Shown in pieces: positions 41,071-49,955 of a stretch of 64,000 nucleotides of DNA (positions within the stretch are counted from its first letter, which is position 1; each line of letters starts with the position of its first letter). A model generated the notes under the pieces. It was not told the DNA's origin and ran no database searches. It saw only the letters and a program-made list of their open reading frames with translations. A program made the position numbers and the translations under genes. Source of the stretch: DASSUW01 sp963803335 (GTDB lineage Bacteria > Actinomycetota > Thermoleophilia > Solirubrobacterales > Solirubrobacteraceae); contig CAWDME010000011.1 of assembly GCA_963803335.1 (NCBI GenBank), positions 496,001-560,000 of the forward strand. The letters are read 5' to 3'.

Positions 41071-41929
41071 GCTCCCGGGAGAGGAAGAACATCCAGCCGA
41101 TCAGGAACAGCGCGATCCCCCAGCCGAGGCCGAGCAGCAGGTCGCCCGGGTCGGGCGCGCGACCGAGGTCGAAGATCGAGCTCCAGGCCGCGAGCAGCGG
41201 CGCGATCGGGTTGACGACGAGCAGGAAGTGGTAGCGCTCCGGCACCTCGCTGGCGAGGTAGAGGATCGGCGACGCGTACAGCCAGATCCGCAGCGCGTAG
41301 CCGAGGAAGTTCTTGAGGTCGCGGAAGTACACCTGGCCCGCCGCGACGATCATCGCGAACCCGCAGGCGACGATCGTGAACAGCACGAACAGCGGGAACA
41401 CCCACAGCAGCTCGGGCCCGGGCTTCGGCCCCTCGAGCAGGTAGACCGGGAAGAACACGAGCATCGTCGGCAGGAACCGCTTGAACGCCGTCAGCACCGA
41501 CGCGCCCGGCAGCATCACCCGCGGGAAGGCGGTGTTGAGGATCAGCTTCCCGCCGCCGGTGACCGACTTGACGGCCTGGCGGATCGCGTCGGTCACGTAG
41601 TGGAAGACGAACAGCGATCCCATCAGGTGCGCGAAGAACTCCAGCCCGCCGCTGCGGCGGCGCAGGATGTCGACGAGGATGAAGTACACGCAGGCGAGCA
41701 GCAGCGGGTTGAGGACCAGCCAGAGCTGCCCGAACACGGTGTTGAAGTGCTGCGCCCGCAGGTCCGTGCGCGACATCTCGAACAGGAACTCGCGCCGCCG
41801 CCATAGCTCGCGCAGGTACGGAGCCAGCGGCGGCAGGCCGACGCGATGCGGCTCGTAGACGTGCGTCACCGCCGAGAACTCGTCGGTGCGGTCGCGTGGT
41901 CGTGGGGGCGCGGGAGCGGTCAAGGGCAA
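41048..41929 (-). CDS. Polysaccharide/teichoic acid ABC exporter permease (TagG type)
   Basis: 293 residues with six membrane segments and an amphipathic N-terminal part (YLRELWRRREFLFEMSRTDLRAQ is split typically as in ABC-2 polysaccharide permeases). TTG start at 41929; GTG 41869 is a shorter option. It pairs with the ATPase that overlaps it. The gene is 22 bp after the CDP-alcohol phosphotransferase, so the exporter belongs to the same pathway as the CDP-alcohol enzymes. Confidence 0.9.
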   Translation of the reverse strand: MPLTAPAPPRPRDRTDEFSAVTHVYEPHRVGLPPLAPYLRELWRRREFLFEMSRTDLRAQHFNTVFGQLWLVLNPLLLACVYFILVDILRRRSGGLEFFAHLMGSLFVFHYVTDAIRQAVKSVTGGGKLILNTAFPRVMLPGASVLTAFKRFLPTMLVFFPVYLLEGPKPGPELLWVFPLFVLFTIVACGFAMIVAAGQVYFRDLKNFLGYALRIWLYASPILYLASEVPERYHFLLVVNPIAPLLAAWSSIFDLGRAPDPGDLLLGLGWGIALFLIGWMFFLSREREFAVRL

Positions 41930-41951
41930 AGAGAGGCTAGTAGGTGGTCGG

Positions 41952-42686
41952 TCACCGCAGCCGCGATGACGTGACGATTGCGAGCAGGTGGCCGACCGCG
42001 GTGATCGCGCAGATGACCACGAGCGCCACGACCCACTCGTCGGTGAGACCGGCGATCTCGGCGACGAGGGCGAGCAGTGTCGCCTCGACTGCCACGAACG
42101 CGCGGAAGAACGGCACGTAGCCGAGCGCGCGGCGCAGCCGCCGCAGGCCGCTCGCCCGCGGCGCGGCCACCGCGCGGGTGTCGGCCGCCGGCGGGAGCCC
42201 CGCCTCCGCCCGCGCGACGATCACGAGCGCCGACTCGGCCCGGATCAACAGCACCAGCACGGCGGCGACCAGCCCGAGCACGACGTACTCGTCTCCATCG
42301 GCGCGGATCCCGAGTGCGATCGGCAGCGCGCCCTCGGTCACCCAGTGGGCGATCCGGTCCAGGTACACGCCGACCACCGAGCTCTGCCCGCGCCAGCGCG
42401 CCACCTCGCCGTCGGAGCAGTCGAGCAGGAGCTGGAGCTGGATCAGCAGCACGGCGGCCACCGCCGGCAGCAGCCCCGGGAGCGCGAGCACGCCCGCCGC
42501 CGCCACGCCGGCCACGATCATCATCCAGGTCACGCCGTTGGCGCTGATGCCCGTCCGCAGCAGCAGCCGCGTCGCGTACGGCGAGATCCGCCGCATGTAC
42601 AGCTTTCCCGCCCAGTGCTCGCCGCTGTTGCGCTCGAAGATGGCCGCCGGCTGTGTGGCCGCGCGCAGCTCAGCGATCGTAGGCAT
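41952..42686 (-). CDS. CDP-alcohol phosphotransferase with His in place of the last Asp
   Basis: 244 residues, about six membrane helices. The family motif D-x2-DG-x2-AR-x8-G-x3-D-x3-D is present as Asp89, Asp92-Gly93, Ala96-Arg97, Gly106, Asp110, but the last position, usually the catalytic Asp, is His114 (LDRIAHW). It would join an activated alcohol phosphate (CDP-linked) to an acceptor alcohol in the membrane. The substitution may define a subgroup with other chemistry. Its ATG overlaps the dehydrogenase stop by 17 bp. Confidence 0.85.
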   Translation of the reverse strand: MPTIAELRAATQPAAIFERNSGEHWAGKLYMRRISPYATRLLLRTGISANGVTWMMIVAGVAAAGVLALPGLLPAVAAVLLIQLQLLLDCSDGEVARWRGQSSVVGVYLDRIAHWVTEGALPIALGIRADGDEYVVLGLVAAVLVLLIRAESALVIVARAEAGLPPAADTRAVAAPRASGLRRLRRALGYVPFFRAFVAVEATLLALVAEIAGLTDEWVVALVVICAITAVGHLLAIVTSSRLR

Positions 42687-43734
42687 CGAGGAACTCCGCG
42701 ACCGCGCGGCGCACGCCCGCCTCGTCCAGCGCCAGGTGCTCGAGGATCGTGAACCGGTCCGGTCGCGTGCCCGGCGCGGCGAGCACGGCCTGCACCCACT
42801 GCTCCGCGCTCAGCCCGAGATCGCTGGGTGTGCGCGGGAGCCCGTGGCGGGCCAGGCAGGCGTTGACGCCGACGGTCAGCCCGTCGTCGCCGCGCAGGAA
42901 CGACGTGAACAGGCTCGCGGCACCCGCCAGCTCGCCGTGATGGGCCGTGCCCGGGAACAGGTGGTCGATCGCGTGCAGGATCTCGTGGTCGCCGCCGCTG
43001 CACGGCCGGCTCGACCCGGCCGTCGCCATCGCCAGTCCGGACAGCACCAGAGACTCCGCCAAGGCGATCAGGAAGTCGGCGTCCTCGATCCCGTCCTTGC
43101 GGTGCACGATCGAGGTCGCGGCCACGCGCGCGAACGTCACGGCGACGCCGTCGACCGCCTCGCCGCGCTCGCGCTCGGCCAGCCGCCAGTCGGCGATCGC
43201 CGACAGGTTGCTGATCGTGTCGCCGATGCCCGACCGGCGCATCGCCGGCTCGGACCGGCGCACGTAGTCGAGGTCGACGACGACCGCGATCGGCATCTGC
43301 ACGCCGTAGGACGACTTGCGGCCCGCCTCGTCGTCCTCCAGCGAGGCGACCGGGGAGGCGATCCCGTCATGCGCCAGCGAGGTCGCGACCGCCACCAGCG
43401 GCAGCCCGGACAGGCTCGCGGCGTACTTGGCGACGTCGAGCGTGCGGCCGCCGCCGATGCCGACCACCGCGTCGTAGAACCCGGCGCGCAGCTGCGCGGC
43501 CAGCTCAGCGCCGGCCTGCACCGAACCGCCCGCGACATCCCAGATCTCGCCGTTCTCCAGCTGCGGCCGCAGCGTCGCGGCGATCTCCTCCCCGAGGCCC
43601 GGGCCGACGACCACCGCGACGTGCCCGCCGGCCGAGATGCGGCGGTCGGCGAGCAGCGGCGCCAGACCCGCGACCGCCCCGGGCCCGATGTCGATCGTGA
43701 GCGGGGTGCCGACCGTGCGGGTCAGCAGCGGCAC
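42670..43734 (-). CDS. Glycerol-1-phosphate dehydrogenase-like enzyme (AraM/EgsA type)
   Basis: 354 residues from GTG 43734. NAD-binding GIGGGRTLDVAKYAA, then ATSLAHDGIASPVASL and SGGDHEILHAIDHLFPG with metal-binding His residues follow archaeal and Bacillus AraM glycerol-1-phosphate dehydrogenases rather than ordinary iron alcohol dehydrogenases. It would reduce dihydroxyacetone phosphate to sn-glycerol-1-phosphate. Placed between a nucleotidyltransferase and a CDP-alcohol phosphotransferase, its product probably becomes the CDP-activated unit of a surface polymer. Overlaps the upstream gene by 13 bp. Confidence 0.85.
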   Translation of the reverse strand: MPLLTRTVGTPLTIDIGPGAVAGLAPLLADRRISAGGHVAVVVGPGLGEEIAATLRPQLENGEIWDVAGGSVQAGAELAAQLRAGFYDAVVGIGGGRTLDVAKYAASLSGLPLVAVATSLAHDGIASPVASLEDDEAGRKSSYGVQMPIAVVVDLDYVRRSEPAMRRSGIGDTISNLSAIADWRLAERERGEAVDGVAVTFARVAATSIVHRKDGIEDADFLIALAESLVLSGLAMATAGSSRPCSGGDHEILHAIDHLFPGTAHHGELAGAASLFTSFLRGDDGLTVGVNACLARHGLPRTPSDLGLSAEQWVQAVLAAPGTRPDRFTILEHLALDEAGVRRAVAEFLDAYDR

Positions 43735-44453
43735 GCGACCTCCCGCGCCCGCGCGAGGTCGGCATGGTCGTCGACCTCGACCCATTCGACGGCGCCGATC
43801 GGTGCGATGCCGACGCGGCCGCCACGGTCGGCCAGCTCCTGGAAGCCGTCCTCGTAATACAGCGTGGTGTCGCGCCGCCAGGTCGCCTCCAGCGCGCCGG
43901 CCAGCGGCTCGGCCGCGGCCGGCTCGATCAGCGTCACGCCGATGTACTCGCCCTGAGCGGTGGCCGGGTCGAGCGCCTTGTTGATGCGGTCGAGATAGCC
44001 GTCGGCCGTAACGTGCACCTTCATCTCCTCGGCGCCGAGCGGCTTGACGTCGTCGACCGCGATCACCAGCTCAGGCCCGCGGGCCGCGAGCAGCGCCTCC
44101 TCGACCGACGCCGGATGCACGGTGTCGCCGTTGGCCAGCAGCACGCCCTCGCGGAACGCGTCGCGCGCGCACCACAGCGAGTAGCAGTTGTTCCACTCGA
44201 GCGCCTTGTCGTTGTAGACGAGCTCGAGCTTGAGCCCGTGGCGGCGCTCCAGCGCGGGCACGCGCTCGGCCAGGCGGTCGTGCGCATGACCGGTGACGAT
44301 GATCGCCTCCTCGAGGGCCACGTGCGCGAAGTTGCCGAGCGCGATGTCGAGGATCGTGCGGTCGCCGTCAACGCCCAGCAGCGTCTTCGGCAGATCGGCC
44401 GTCTCGTCGCCGAGGCGCGACCCGGCCCCTGCCGCCAGCACCATCCCGATCAC
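43722..44453 (-). CDS. Nucleotidyltransferase (phosphocholine cytidylyltransferase-like)
   Basis: 243 residues, GTG start. The NTP-binding site GMVLAAGAGSRLGDE, the lysine in LPKTLLGVDG, the metal Asp in LLANGDTVHP and a later Asp (WVEVDDHADLA) are typical of LicC-type and other MobA-like sugar/alcohol phosphate cytidylyltransferases. It likely forms CDP-alcohol (CDP-glycerol or similar) for the neighbouring phosphotransferases. The start overlaps the DUF5941 gene stop by 4 bp. Confidence 0.87.
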   Translation of the reverse strand: MIGMVLAAGAGSRLGDETADLPKTLLGVDGDRTILDIALGNFAHVALEEAIIVTGHAHDRLAERVPALERRHGLKLELVYNDKALEWNNCYSLWCARDAFREGVLLANGDTVHPASVEEALLAARGPELVIAVDDVKPLGAEEMKVHVTADGYLDRINKALDPATAQGEYIGVTLIEPAAAEPLAGALEATWRRDTTLYYEDGFQELADRGGRVGIAPIGAVEWVEVDDHADLARAREVACRC

Positions 44454-45094
44454 AGCTCGTCGTCCTCCTCGTCGTCCAGCGGGTGCTCGATGCGCCCGAC
44501 CACCACCCATCCATACACGGCCTCGCCGACAAACGCCGCGCCGAGCACGCCCGCGACCACGAAGTAGCCGGCCGGCAGCGCGCCCGCGGCGAGCAGGACG
44601 AAGGCGAGCACGAGCCGCCCGTCCCAACCGAGCGACAGCGCCGTCACCCAGCGCGCCGGCTGCACGCCGCGGTGGCGCAGCCGGTAGACGAGGTCGTAGT
44701 GGCGGAAGGCGAGCACGCCGAGCAGCGCGTAGGCGGCGGGGTAGGCGGACTCGCCGTGCAACGCCGCGATCCAGATCAGCGCCAGGTACTCGGTCAGCCG
44801 CTCGATCGGCACGGCCGCCCAGGCGACCTTGCGGCGCGCGGGCGCGCCCGACGAGGCGCCGACCGCCAGCAGCGCCCACGCGAGCACCGCGGCCGCGACG
44901 CCGTCCGACGCTCCGCCGCCGGTGCCGATCACCGCCGCCACGAGCGGCACGAGGCCGGCGAACGCCAGCAGCGGCGCCGGCAGCGGGACGCCGAGGCGGC
45001 CGAGCACGCGCGCGATCGGCCCGTCGTCGCGGTAGACGGCGAGCGGATCGGGCGGCGCCGACGGCTCACGCACGACGCTGGCGGCAGCGCTCAT
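44450..45094 (-). CDS. DUF5941-type membrane protein
   Basis: 214 residues with about five or six membrane segments, a polar N-terminus and a very acidic tail (DDEEDDEL). I recognise it as the DUF5941 type, which in actinobacteria occurs next to or fused with CDP-alcohol phosphotransferases; it lacks the DG-AR motif and so is probably a partner subunit rather than an enzyme. ATG overlaps the upstream gene stop by 4 bp. Confidence 0.72.
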   Translation of the reverse strand: MSAAASVVREPSAPPDPLAVYRDDGPIARVLGRLGVPLPAPLLAFAGLVPLVAAVIGTGGGASDGVAAAVLAWALLAVGASSGAPARRKVAWAAVPIERLTEYLALIWIAALHGESAYPAAYALLGVLAFRHYDLVYRLRHRGVQPARWVTALSLGWDGRLVLAFVLLAAGALPAGYFVVAGVLGAAFVGEAVYGWVVVGRIEHPLDDEEDDEL

Positions 45095-46869
45095 CGCAGC
45101 GACCTCAGGATGCGGCCGGTCTGGGTGTACAGGACCGCCAGGCCGCCCCAGGCCAGCCAGGCGATGAGCGTCACGCGCGGGGTGAAGAGGGCGGCGGTGA
45201 TCGAGATCACGGCGAAGCGCTCGCCGATCGGGAACGCGGCCATCCGCTTGATCCAGACCAGCGACGACGTGCGGTCGAGCTTCCGCCAGGCGGCCAGGAT
45301 GCGCGTGGCCGGCGGGCGCTTCGCCGGCGCGAGCTCGGCGCCGGCGGCGCGCGCGGCCCGGCGCGCCTCCGCCCGTGCGCCCGCGTGGTCGAGCGGCTGC
45401 TCGATCGGCGTCTGGGGCGTCACCGTGATCGCCTGGTGCGCCACGGCCATGTACGAGAAGTCCGACGTGTGGCGCACCGTCTGCAGCGTGATCGCCGCGC
45501 ACGCGAGCAGCCACACCTGATCGCCCATCTTTGCGGCGCCGATCGCCAGGCCCGCGAACGCGAGGTACTCCTTCGTGCGGTCGAACACCGAGTCCAGCCA
45601 CGCGCCGAGCTTGGAGAACTGGCGCGTGTAGCGCGCGAGCTGGCCGTCGACGCAGTCGGTCGTGAAGCTCACCTGCAGCAGCACCGCGCCGGCGATCAGG
45701 CCCCAGCGCTCCCCGGTGGCGAACGCGGCGGCGGCCAGCACGCCGAGGAGCATCGAGGCCGTCGTGACCTGGTTGGGCGTGAGCCCGCGGCGCGCGGCCC
45801 AGCGGGCGATGTGCTTGGAGTAGGGGCTGACGAAGAACGTCGTGAAGAAGCCGTCGGTGCTCTTGACGGCCGAGTCGAGCAGCAGCCGGTCGACGTCGTA
45901 GTCCTTGATCCGCTCGGCGGCGCCGGCCACCGCCTCGGGGGAGAGGGGGCGCGTCCAGAACAGCTGGCGGAGATAGATGGGCGTGATGTCGACGTTCGCG
46001 CGGACCAACCCCACGAGCAGCAGGGCGGCGACGTCCTCGGGCGCGGCGGCGATACGCGCGCGCACGCGCGCCTCGTCCTCCGCGGACAGCACTGCGGTCC
46101 CGCCGTACTCGTCCTCGGCAGGCCCGTCGTCGAGGCCCTCCGGCTCGTCGGGCCCGGCGAAGTCGTCCCCGCCCTCCTCGCCGTGGTCGCGCGCCACCGC
46201 CGCCCGCCAGCGCTCGGCCTTGCGGTCCAGCTCGGCCTGCCAGCCCTCCGGGAGGTCGGCGACGAGCGGCGCGAGCCGGTCGGCGGCGGCGGCGAGCGCT
46301 TCGACGTCGTCGGGCACGGCGCGCAGGACGCCGAGGAAGGTCCCGTTGGGCGTGCGCACCGCGTGATAGGCAGAGGCTGCGCTGACCAGGCGGCCGCGGC
46401 GGGCCTGGAAGCGGAACGCGAGCGGCCGGCGGCGACCGCCGGCGAGGATGCGCGTGCCGGCGTGCGGGTTGGCGATCAGCCCTTCGAGCGCGTCCGTATG
46501 GGTGACGATGTCGCCCGAGAGCACGAGCACCTGGCCGACGCATTCGCGCGCGGCGCGTGCCACCTCTCGCAGGTCGTCGGCCACGGACGGCGACGCCCGG
46601 ACCTCGACCTCGCGGTCGACCGCCGCGCGCACCGCGCCCTCGAACGCGGGACGCGTGAGGACGACGGGGGCGGGCACGCCGAGCCCGATGAGCTGGTCGC
46701 AGAGGTGGGCGACGACCGTGCCGCCCTCCCACGGCAGCAGCGCCGCCGGGCGCCCGTCGGTGGCCAGTGAGGTCGCGAGCACGACGGCGACCCCGACGGC
46801 CGCGGGCTGTGCGGCGGGAGTCGTCGAGGCGTCAGGAGTCGCTCGTGTGTCACTCAACCCGCTCGTCAA
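45091..46869 (-). CDS. Bifunctional nucleotidyltransferase-CDP-alcohol phosphotransferase
   Basis: 592 residues. The N-terminal 200 residues are a degenerate MobA/cytidylyltransferase-like domain (LVLSGDIVTH holds the metal Asp; the usual GxGTR loop is weak). After an acidic linker (about 225-265) comes a membrane CDP-alcohol phosphotransferase with the full motif: Asp405, Asp408-Gly409, Ala412-Arg413, Gly422, Asp426, Asp430. The same order occurs in archaeal inositol-phosphate cytidylyltransferase/DIPP synthase. TTG start, uncertain. First gene of the seven-gene operon. Confidence 0.86.
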   Translation of the reverse strand: MTSGLSDTRATPDASTTPAAQPAAVGVAVVLATSLATDGRPAALLPWEGGTVVAHLCDQLIGLGVPAPVVLTRPAFEGAVRAAVDREVEVRASPSVADDLREVARAARECVGQVLVLSGDIVTHTDALEGLIANPHAGTRILAGGRRRPLAFRFQARRGRLVSAASAYHAVRTPNGTFLGVLRAVPDDVEALAAAADRLAPLVADLPEGWQAELDRKAERWRAAVARDHGEEGGDDFAGPDEPEGLDDGPAEDEYGGTAVLSAEDEARVRARIAAAPEDVAALLLVGLVRANVDITPIYLRQLFWTRPLSPEAVAGAAERIKDYDVDRLLLDSAVKSTDGFFTTFFVSPYSKHIARWAARRGLTPNQVTTASMLLGVLAAAAFATGERWGLIAGAVLLQVSFTTDCVDGQLARYTRQFSKLGAWLDSVFDRTKEYLAFAGLAIGAAKMGDQVWLLACAAITLQTVRHTSDFSYMAVAHQAITVTPQTPIEQPLDHAGARAEARRAARAAGAELAPAKRPPATRILAAWRKLDRTSSLVWIKRMAAFPIGERFAVISITAALFTPRVTLIAWLAWGGLAVLYTQTGRILRSLR

Positions 46870-46881
46870 GGGGCCTTGAGG

Positions 46882-47994
46882 CTAGCGAGCAACCCGTTGA
46901 TTTCCGGGCCGATCGTTGCCACGGCGGCGCCTGCGGCGCAGGGCGCGGATGCGCCGGCGCAGGCGCCGGCCCAGCGGGTGGAACTGGCGCCGCACCGGGA
47001 GCGGCAGGGTGCGCCACAGCCGAACGTGGAACGGCGGGTCAGGCGGCGGTGGCGCCTTCTTGACGAACTCGCCGATGCCGTGCAGCTGCATGCGGGCCGG
47101 GTGGTAGTGGCGCTCGGCGAGGCCCGGCTCGGCCTTCTTGCGCAGGTCGAGATCCGGGAACTCGTCGATCCGCGCGTCGATCACCGTGCCGGGGATGACC
47201 AGCCTGTCGCCCACGGGCGCGAGCACGGCCGGGTCGTTCATGGCGTAGCCGAAGAACTCGCTCAGCCGGCCGAGGCGCGTCGCAAGCGAGCGGCGGTGCA
47301 GCTCCGACATCCGGTCGTGCCATTTCGCCACCCGCGAGACGTCGATCGGGTCGTCGATCCGGTTGGTGCCCTCCACGACGAGCCGGCCGCCACGCGCGGT
47401 CTGCACCTCGTGGTGCTGGAGCACCTGGTCCGACCACGACTCGCCGAGCCAGTCGAGCAGCTCGCGCATCGTCTGCTCGGGGCGCAGCACGAGATCCTCA
47501 TAGCGGAGGATCACGAACTTGCGCTTGTGGTGGGCCGCCTGGCGCGCGATCTCGCGGTCATAGCGCTCGACGTGGTTGACCGCGCGCGCGTAGGTGTGGC
47601 TGAAGCGGTGCATGTTCGAGCCGACGCTGCCGCCGGGGTGGCGCATCATCCCGATGAACTGCGCGTCCGGGTACAGGCGCGCCATCGCGTCGACGTGCCA
47701 CGTGTGCAGCGGCGTCTTGTCGCCCCAGCGCGTCTTGCCCTGCGACTCGACGTAGCGGGTGAAGATCCGCTCGTAGAAGCGCGCCAGCTCCGCGTCGAGC
47801 TCCTCCCGGCTCCAGCCCATCCGCCGCGCCCAGTTGCGGCCCGACCATTTGAGCGGGATGAACTGGTGCGCCTGGTAGGCGCGCATGAACCCGGTCTCCT
47901 GCGGGATGCCGATGTTCGGGTGGCTGTCGAGCATGAGCCGGATCAGCGTCGATCCGGAGCCCATCGCGCTCACGATGAAGATGGGGCCAGGCAA
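46882..47994 (-). CDS. Sulfotransferase-family protein
   Basis: 370 residues, TTG start. The PAPS-binding 5' loop is IVSAMGSGSTLIRLMLD and the 3'-phosphate region is RKFVILRYEDLVLRPEQT; RHPGGSVGSN also fits. The C-terminus is very basic. It would sulfate a sugar or lipid of the surface polymer. It lies 12 bp upstream of the CDP-alcohol operon on the same strand and 38 bp from the divergent glycosyltransferase. Confidence 0.85.
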   Translation of the reverse strand: MPGPIFIVSAMGSGSTLIRLMLDSHPNIGIPQETGFMRAYQAHQFIPLKWSGRNWARRMGWSREELDAELARFYERIFTRYVESQGKTRWGDKTPLHTWHVDAMARLYPDAQFIGMMRHPGGSVGSNMHRFSHTYARAVNHVERYDREIARQAAHHKRKFVILRYEDLVLRPEQTMRELLDWLGESWSDQVLQHHEVQTARGGRLVVEGTNRIDDPIDVSRVAKWHDRMSELHRRSLATRLGRLSEFFGYAMNDPAVLAPVGDRLVIPGTVIDARIDEFPDLDLRKKAEPGLAERHYHPARMQLHGIGEFVKKAPPPPDPPFHVRLWRTLPLPVRRQFHPLGRRLRRRIRALRRRRRRGNDRPGNQRVAR

Positions 47995-48032
47995 GGCGGC
48001 CGCGAGTCTAGCTAGGGTCTCTCGCCCGTCAG

Positions 48033-49295
48033 ATGACCATCCGGTTCGTGATCATGAACGCGTACGCGGTGGGCGGGACGATCCGCACGACGTTCACGAC
48101 CGCCGCCGAGCTTGCGAAGCGGCACGACGTGGAGATCGCCAGCGTCGTCCGCTTCCGCAACAAGCCCGAGTTCCCGCGCCCGAAGGGTGTGAAGCTGATC
48201 GGGCTCACCGACCTGCGCGAGGAGCGGCTGCAGCGGCTCGCCGGCCACTGGGGCCCGCGGGCGCGCTACGTGACGTGGGCGGCCGGCAAGCCGACGCGCC
48301 TGATGTCGTCTTCCGACTTCCGGCACCCGACGTTCAACCTGCTCTCCGACCTCAACCTGCTGCGCTACCTGCTGCCGCTCAAGGACGGGATCGTGATCGG
48401 TACGCGGCCGGCGATCAATCTGGCGATCGCACACGTCGTCTCGCCGTCGGTGGTCCGCGTGGGGCAGGACCACATGAACCTGCACACGTACAACGACGGC
48501 CTGAAGGCGCAGATCGCCGCCGTCTACCCCCGTCTGGACCTCGTCTCGACGCTCACTGAGGGCGACGCCGAGAACTACCGCAAGCACCTCAAGGACCAGA
48601 CGCGCGTGGTCTGCATGCCCAACGGCGTGCCCGAGCTGGGCGGTCGCCGCGCCGAGCTCGAGAACAAGATCGTCGTCGCCGCCGGGCGCATGGGGCCGCA
48701 GAAGGGCTTCGACCGCCTGCTGCCGGTGTGGGCGAAGGTGGCGGCCGAGCACCCGGACTGGGAGCTGCGGATCTGGGGCGGCGGCAAGGGGATCGGCAAG
48801 CTGCGCCGCCAGGCCGAGGAGCTGGGGATCGCCGACAGCGCGCGCGTTATGGGCTTCACGAACACGCTGCACGACGAGTTCGCGCACTCGTCGCTGTACG
48901 TGATGAGCTCACGCAAGGAGGGCTTCCCCATGGTGCTGCTCGAGGCGATGAGCGCCGGTCTGCCGGTGGTCAGCTACGACTGCCCCACCGGGCCGCGCGA
49001 CATCATCCGCGAGGGCGTCGACGGCTACGTGGTGCCGGACGGCGACGGTGACGCGCTGGCCGCCGCGCTCAGCCGCCTGATGGGCGACGAGCAGATGCGC
49101 AAGGCGTTCGGCGCGGCCGCGGTGGAGGGCGCCGCGCGCTACGACCTCGGGACGATCGCGCGGCGCTGGGAAGACCTGCTGGCCGAGGCCGAGGCGGGCA
49201 AGACAGGGCGGCCGCGCACCGGGACCGTGCCGTTCCTCAGACTGCTGGGCGCGCGGGCGAAGACGCTGGCTCGGCGGCGGGTGCGAGGTCGATGA
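48033..49295 (+). CDS. Glycosyltransferase family 4
   Basis: 420 residues. N-terminal GxGG-like loop (AYAVGGTIRTTFTTA), then the GT4 donor site: VVAAGRMGPQKGFDRLL, SSRKEGFPMVLLEAMSAGLPV with the E-x7-E signature. It uses a nucleotide sugar and acts in the cytoplasm. First gene of a plus-strand series of surface-polymer genes. The last 59 bp overlap the convergent glycerophosphodiesterase gene. Confidence 0.92.
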   Translation: MTIRFVIMNAYAVGGTIRTTFTTAAELAKRHDVEIASVVRFRNKPEFPRPKGVKLIGLTDLREERLQRLAGHWGPRARYVTWAAGKPTRLMSSSDFRHPTFNLLSDLNLLRYLLPLKDGIVIGTRPAINLAIAHVVSPSVVRVGQDHMNLHTYNDGLKAQIAAVYPRLDLVSTLTEGDAENYRKHLKDQTRVVCMPNGVPELGGRRAELENKIVVAAGRMGPQKGFDRLLPVWAKVAAEHPDWELRIWGGGKGIGKLRRQAEELGIADSARVMGFTNTLHDEFAHSSLYVMSSRKEGFPMVLLEAMSAGLPVVSYDCPTGPRDIIREGVDGYVVPDGDGDALAAALSRLMGDEQMRKAFGAAAVEGAARYDLGTIARRWEDLLAEAEAGKTGRPRTGTVPFLRLLGARAKTLARRRVRGR

Positions 49296-49944
49296 CCAGG
49301 CAGTCGACGCCGAGGCCGACGAGCCGCTCGCGCTCGGCCGCGACCGGGCACCACGCCGCCACCTCCAGCCCGGCCTGGTGCGCGACCGGTACGGCGCGCT
49401 CGTCGTTGAACGACTCGACGTTGGCGATCACCACCTCGACGCCGAGGTGCGCGGCCGCGGCGACCGCCTTGCGCAGCGGGAAGCGGGTCCAGGTCAGCAG
49501 CCCGAGCGGCAGCCGAGGAACGCGCTCGCGCACGATCAGCAGCGCCGCCGGGTCGAAGCTCGTGACCAGCAGATCCCGCTCGTGCCCGGCCAGCAGGCCG
49601 GCGACCAGTGCGGCGGTGGTCAGCTCGCGCGGGCGCAGCGCGTCCTCGAGCGAAGATTTGATCTCGACGTTGAGCCCGACCTCGCGGGGCAGGTCGTCGA
49701 GCAGCTCGGTGATCCGCATCAGCCCGGTCTCGGCGGCCGGCAGCTGCGCGACGATGCGGCCGTCGTCGAGCACCGGGTCGTGGCGGGCGACGAGCACGTC
49801 GTCGGCGGCGATGCGGGCGTCGACTTCGACCCACGGCAGGCCCGCGGCGACGGCGGCGCGGAACGACGGCAGCGTGTTCTCGGCATGACCGCGCCCGCTG
49901 CCGCGGTGGCCGCACAGGACCGGAGGGTCGGAGAAGACCGGCAC
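49237..49944 (-). CDS. Glycerophosphodiester phosphodiesterase
   Basis: About 235 residues from GTG 49944; TTG 49962 is an alternative overlapping the divergent gene. Catalytic motifs CGHRGSGRGHAENTLPSF (His-Arg and Glu-Asn), VEVDARIAADDVLVARHDP (metal residues and second His) and NVEIKSS are intact. It splits glycerophosphodiesters to glycerol phosphate. No signal peptide is seen, so it works inside the cell, possibly recycling the glycerol phosphate polymer or its lipid anchor. Confidence 0.9.
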   Translation of the reverse strand: MPVFSDPPVLCGHRGSGRGHAENTLPSFRAAVAAGLPWVEVDARIAADDVLVARHDPVLDDGRIVAQLPAAETGLMRITELLDDLPREVGLNVEIKSSLEDALRPRELTTAALVAGLLAGHERDLLVTSFDPAALLIVRERVPRLPLGLLTWTRFPLRKAVAAAAHLGVEVVIANVESFNDERAVPVAHQAGLEVAAWCPVAAERERLVGLGVDCLVIDLAPAAEPASSPARPAV

Positions 49945-49955
49945 GGGAGCGCAGC

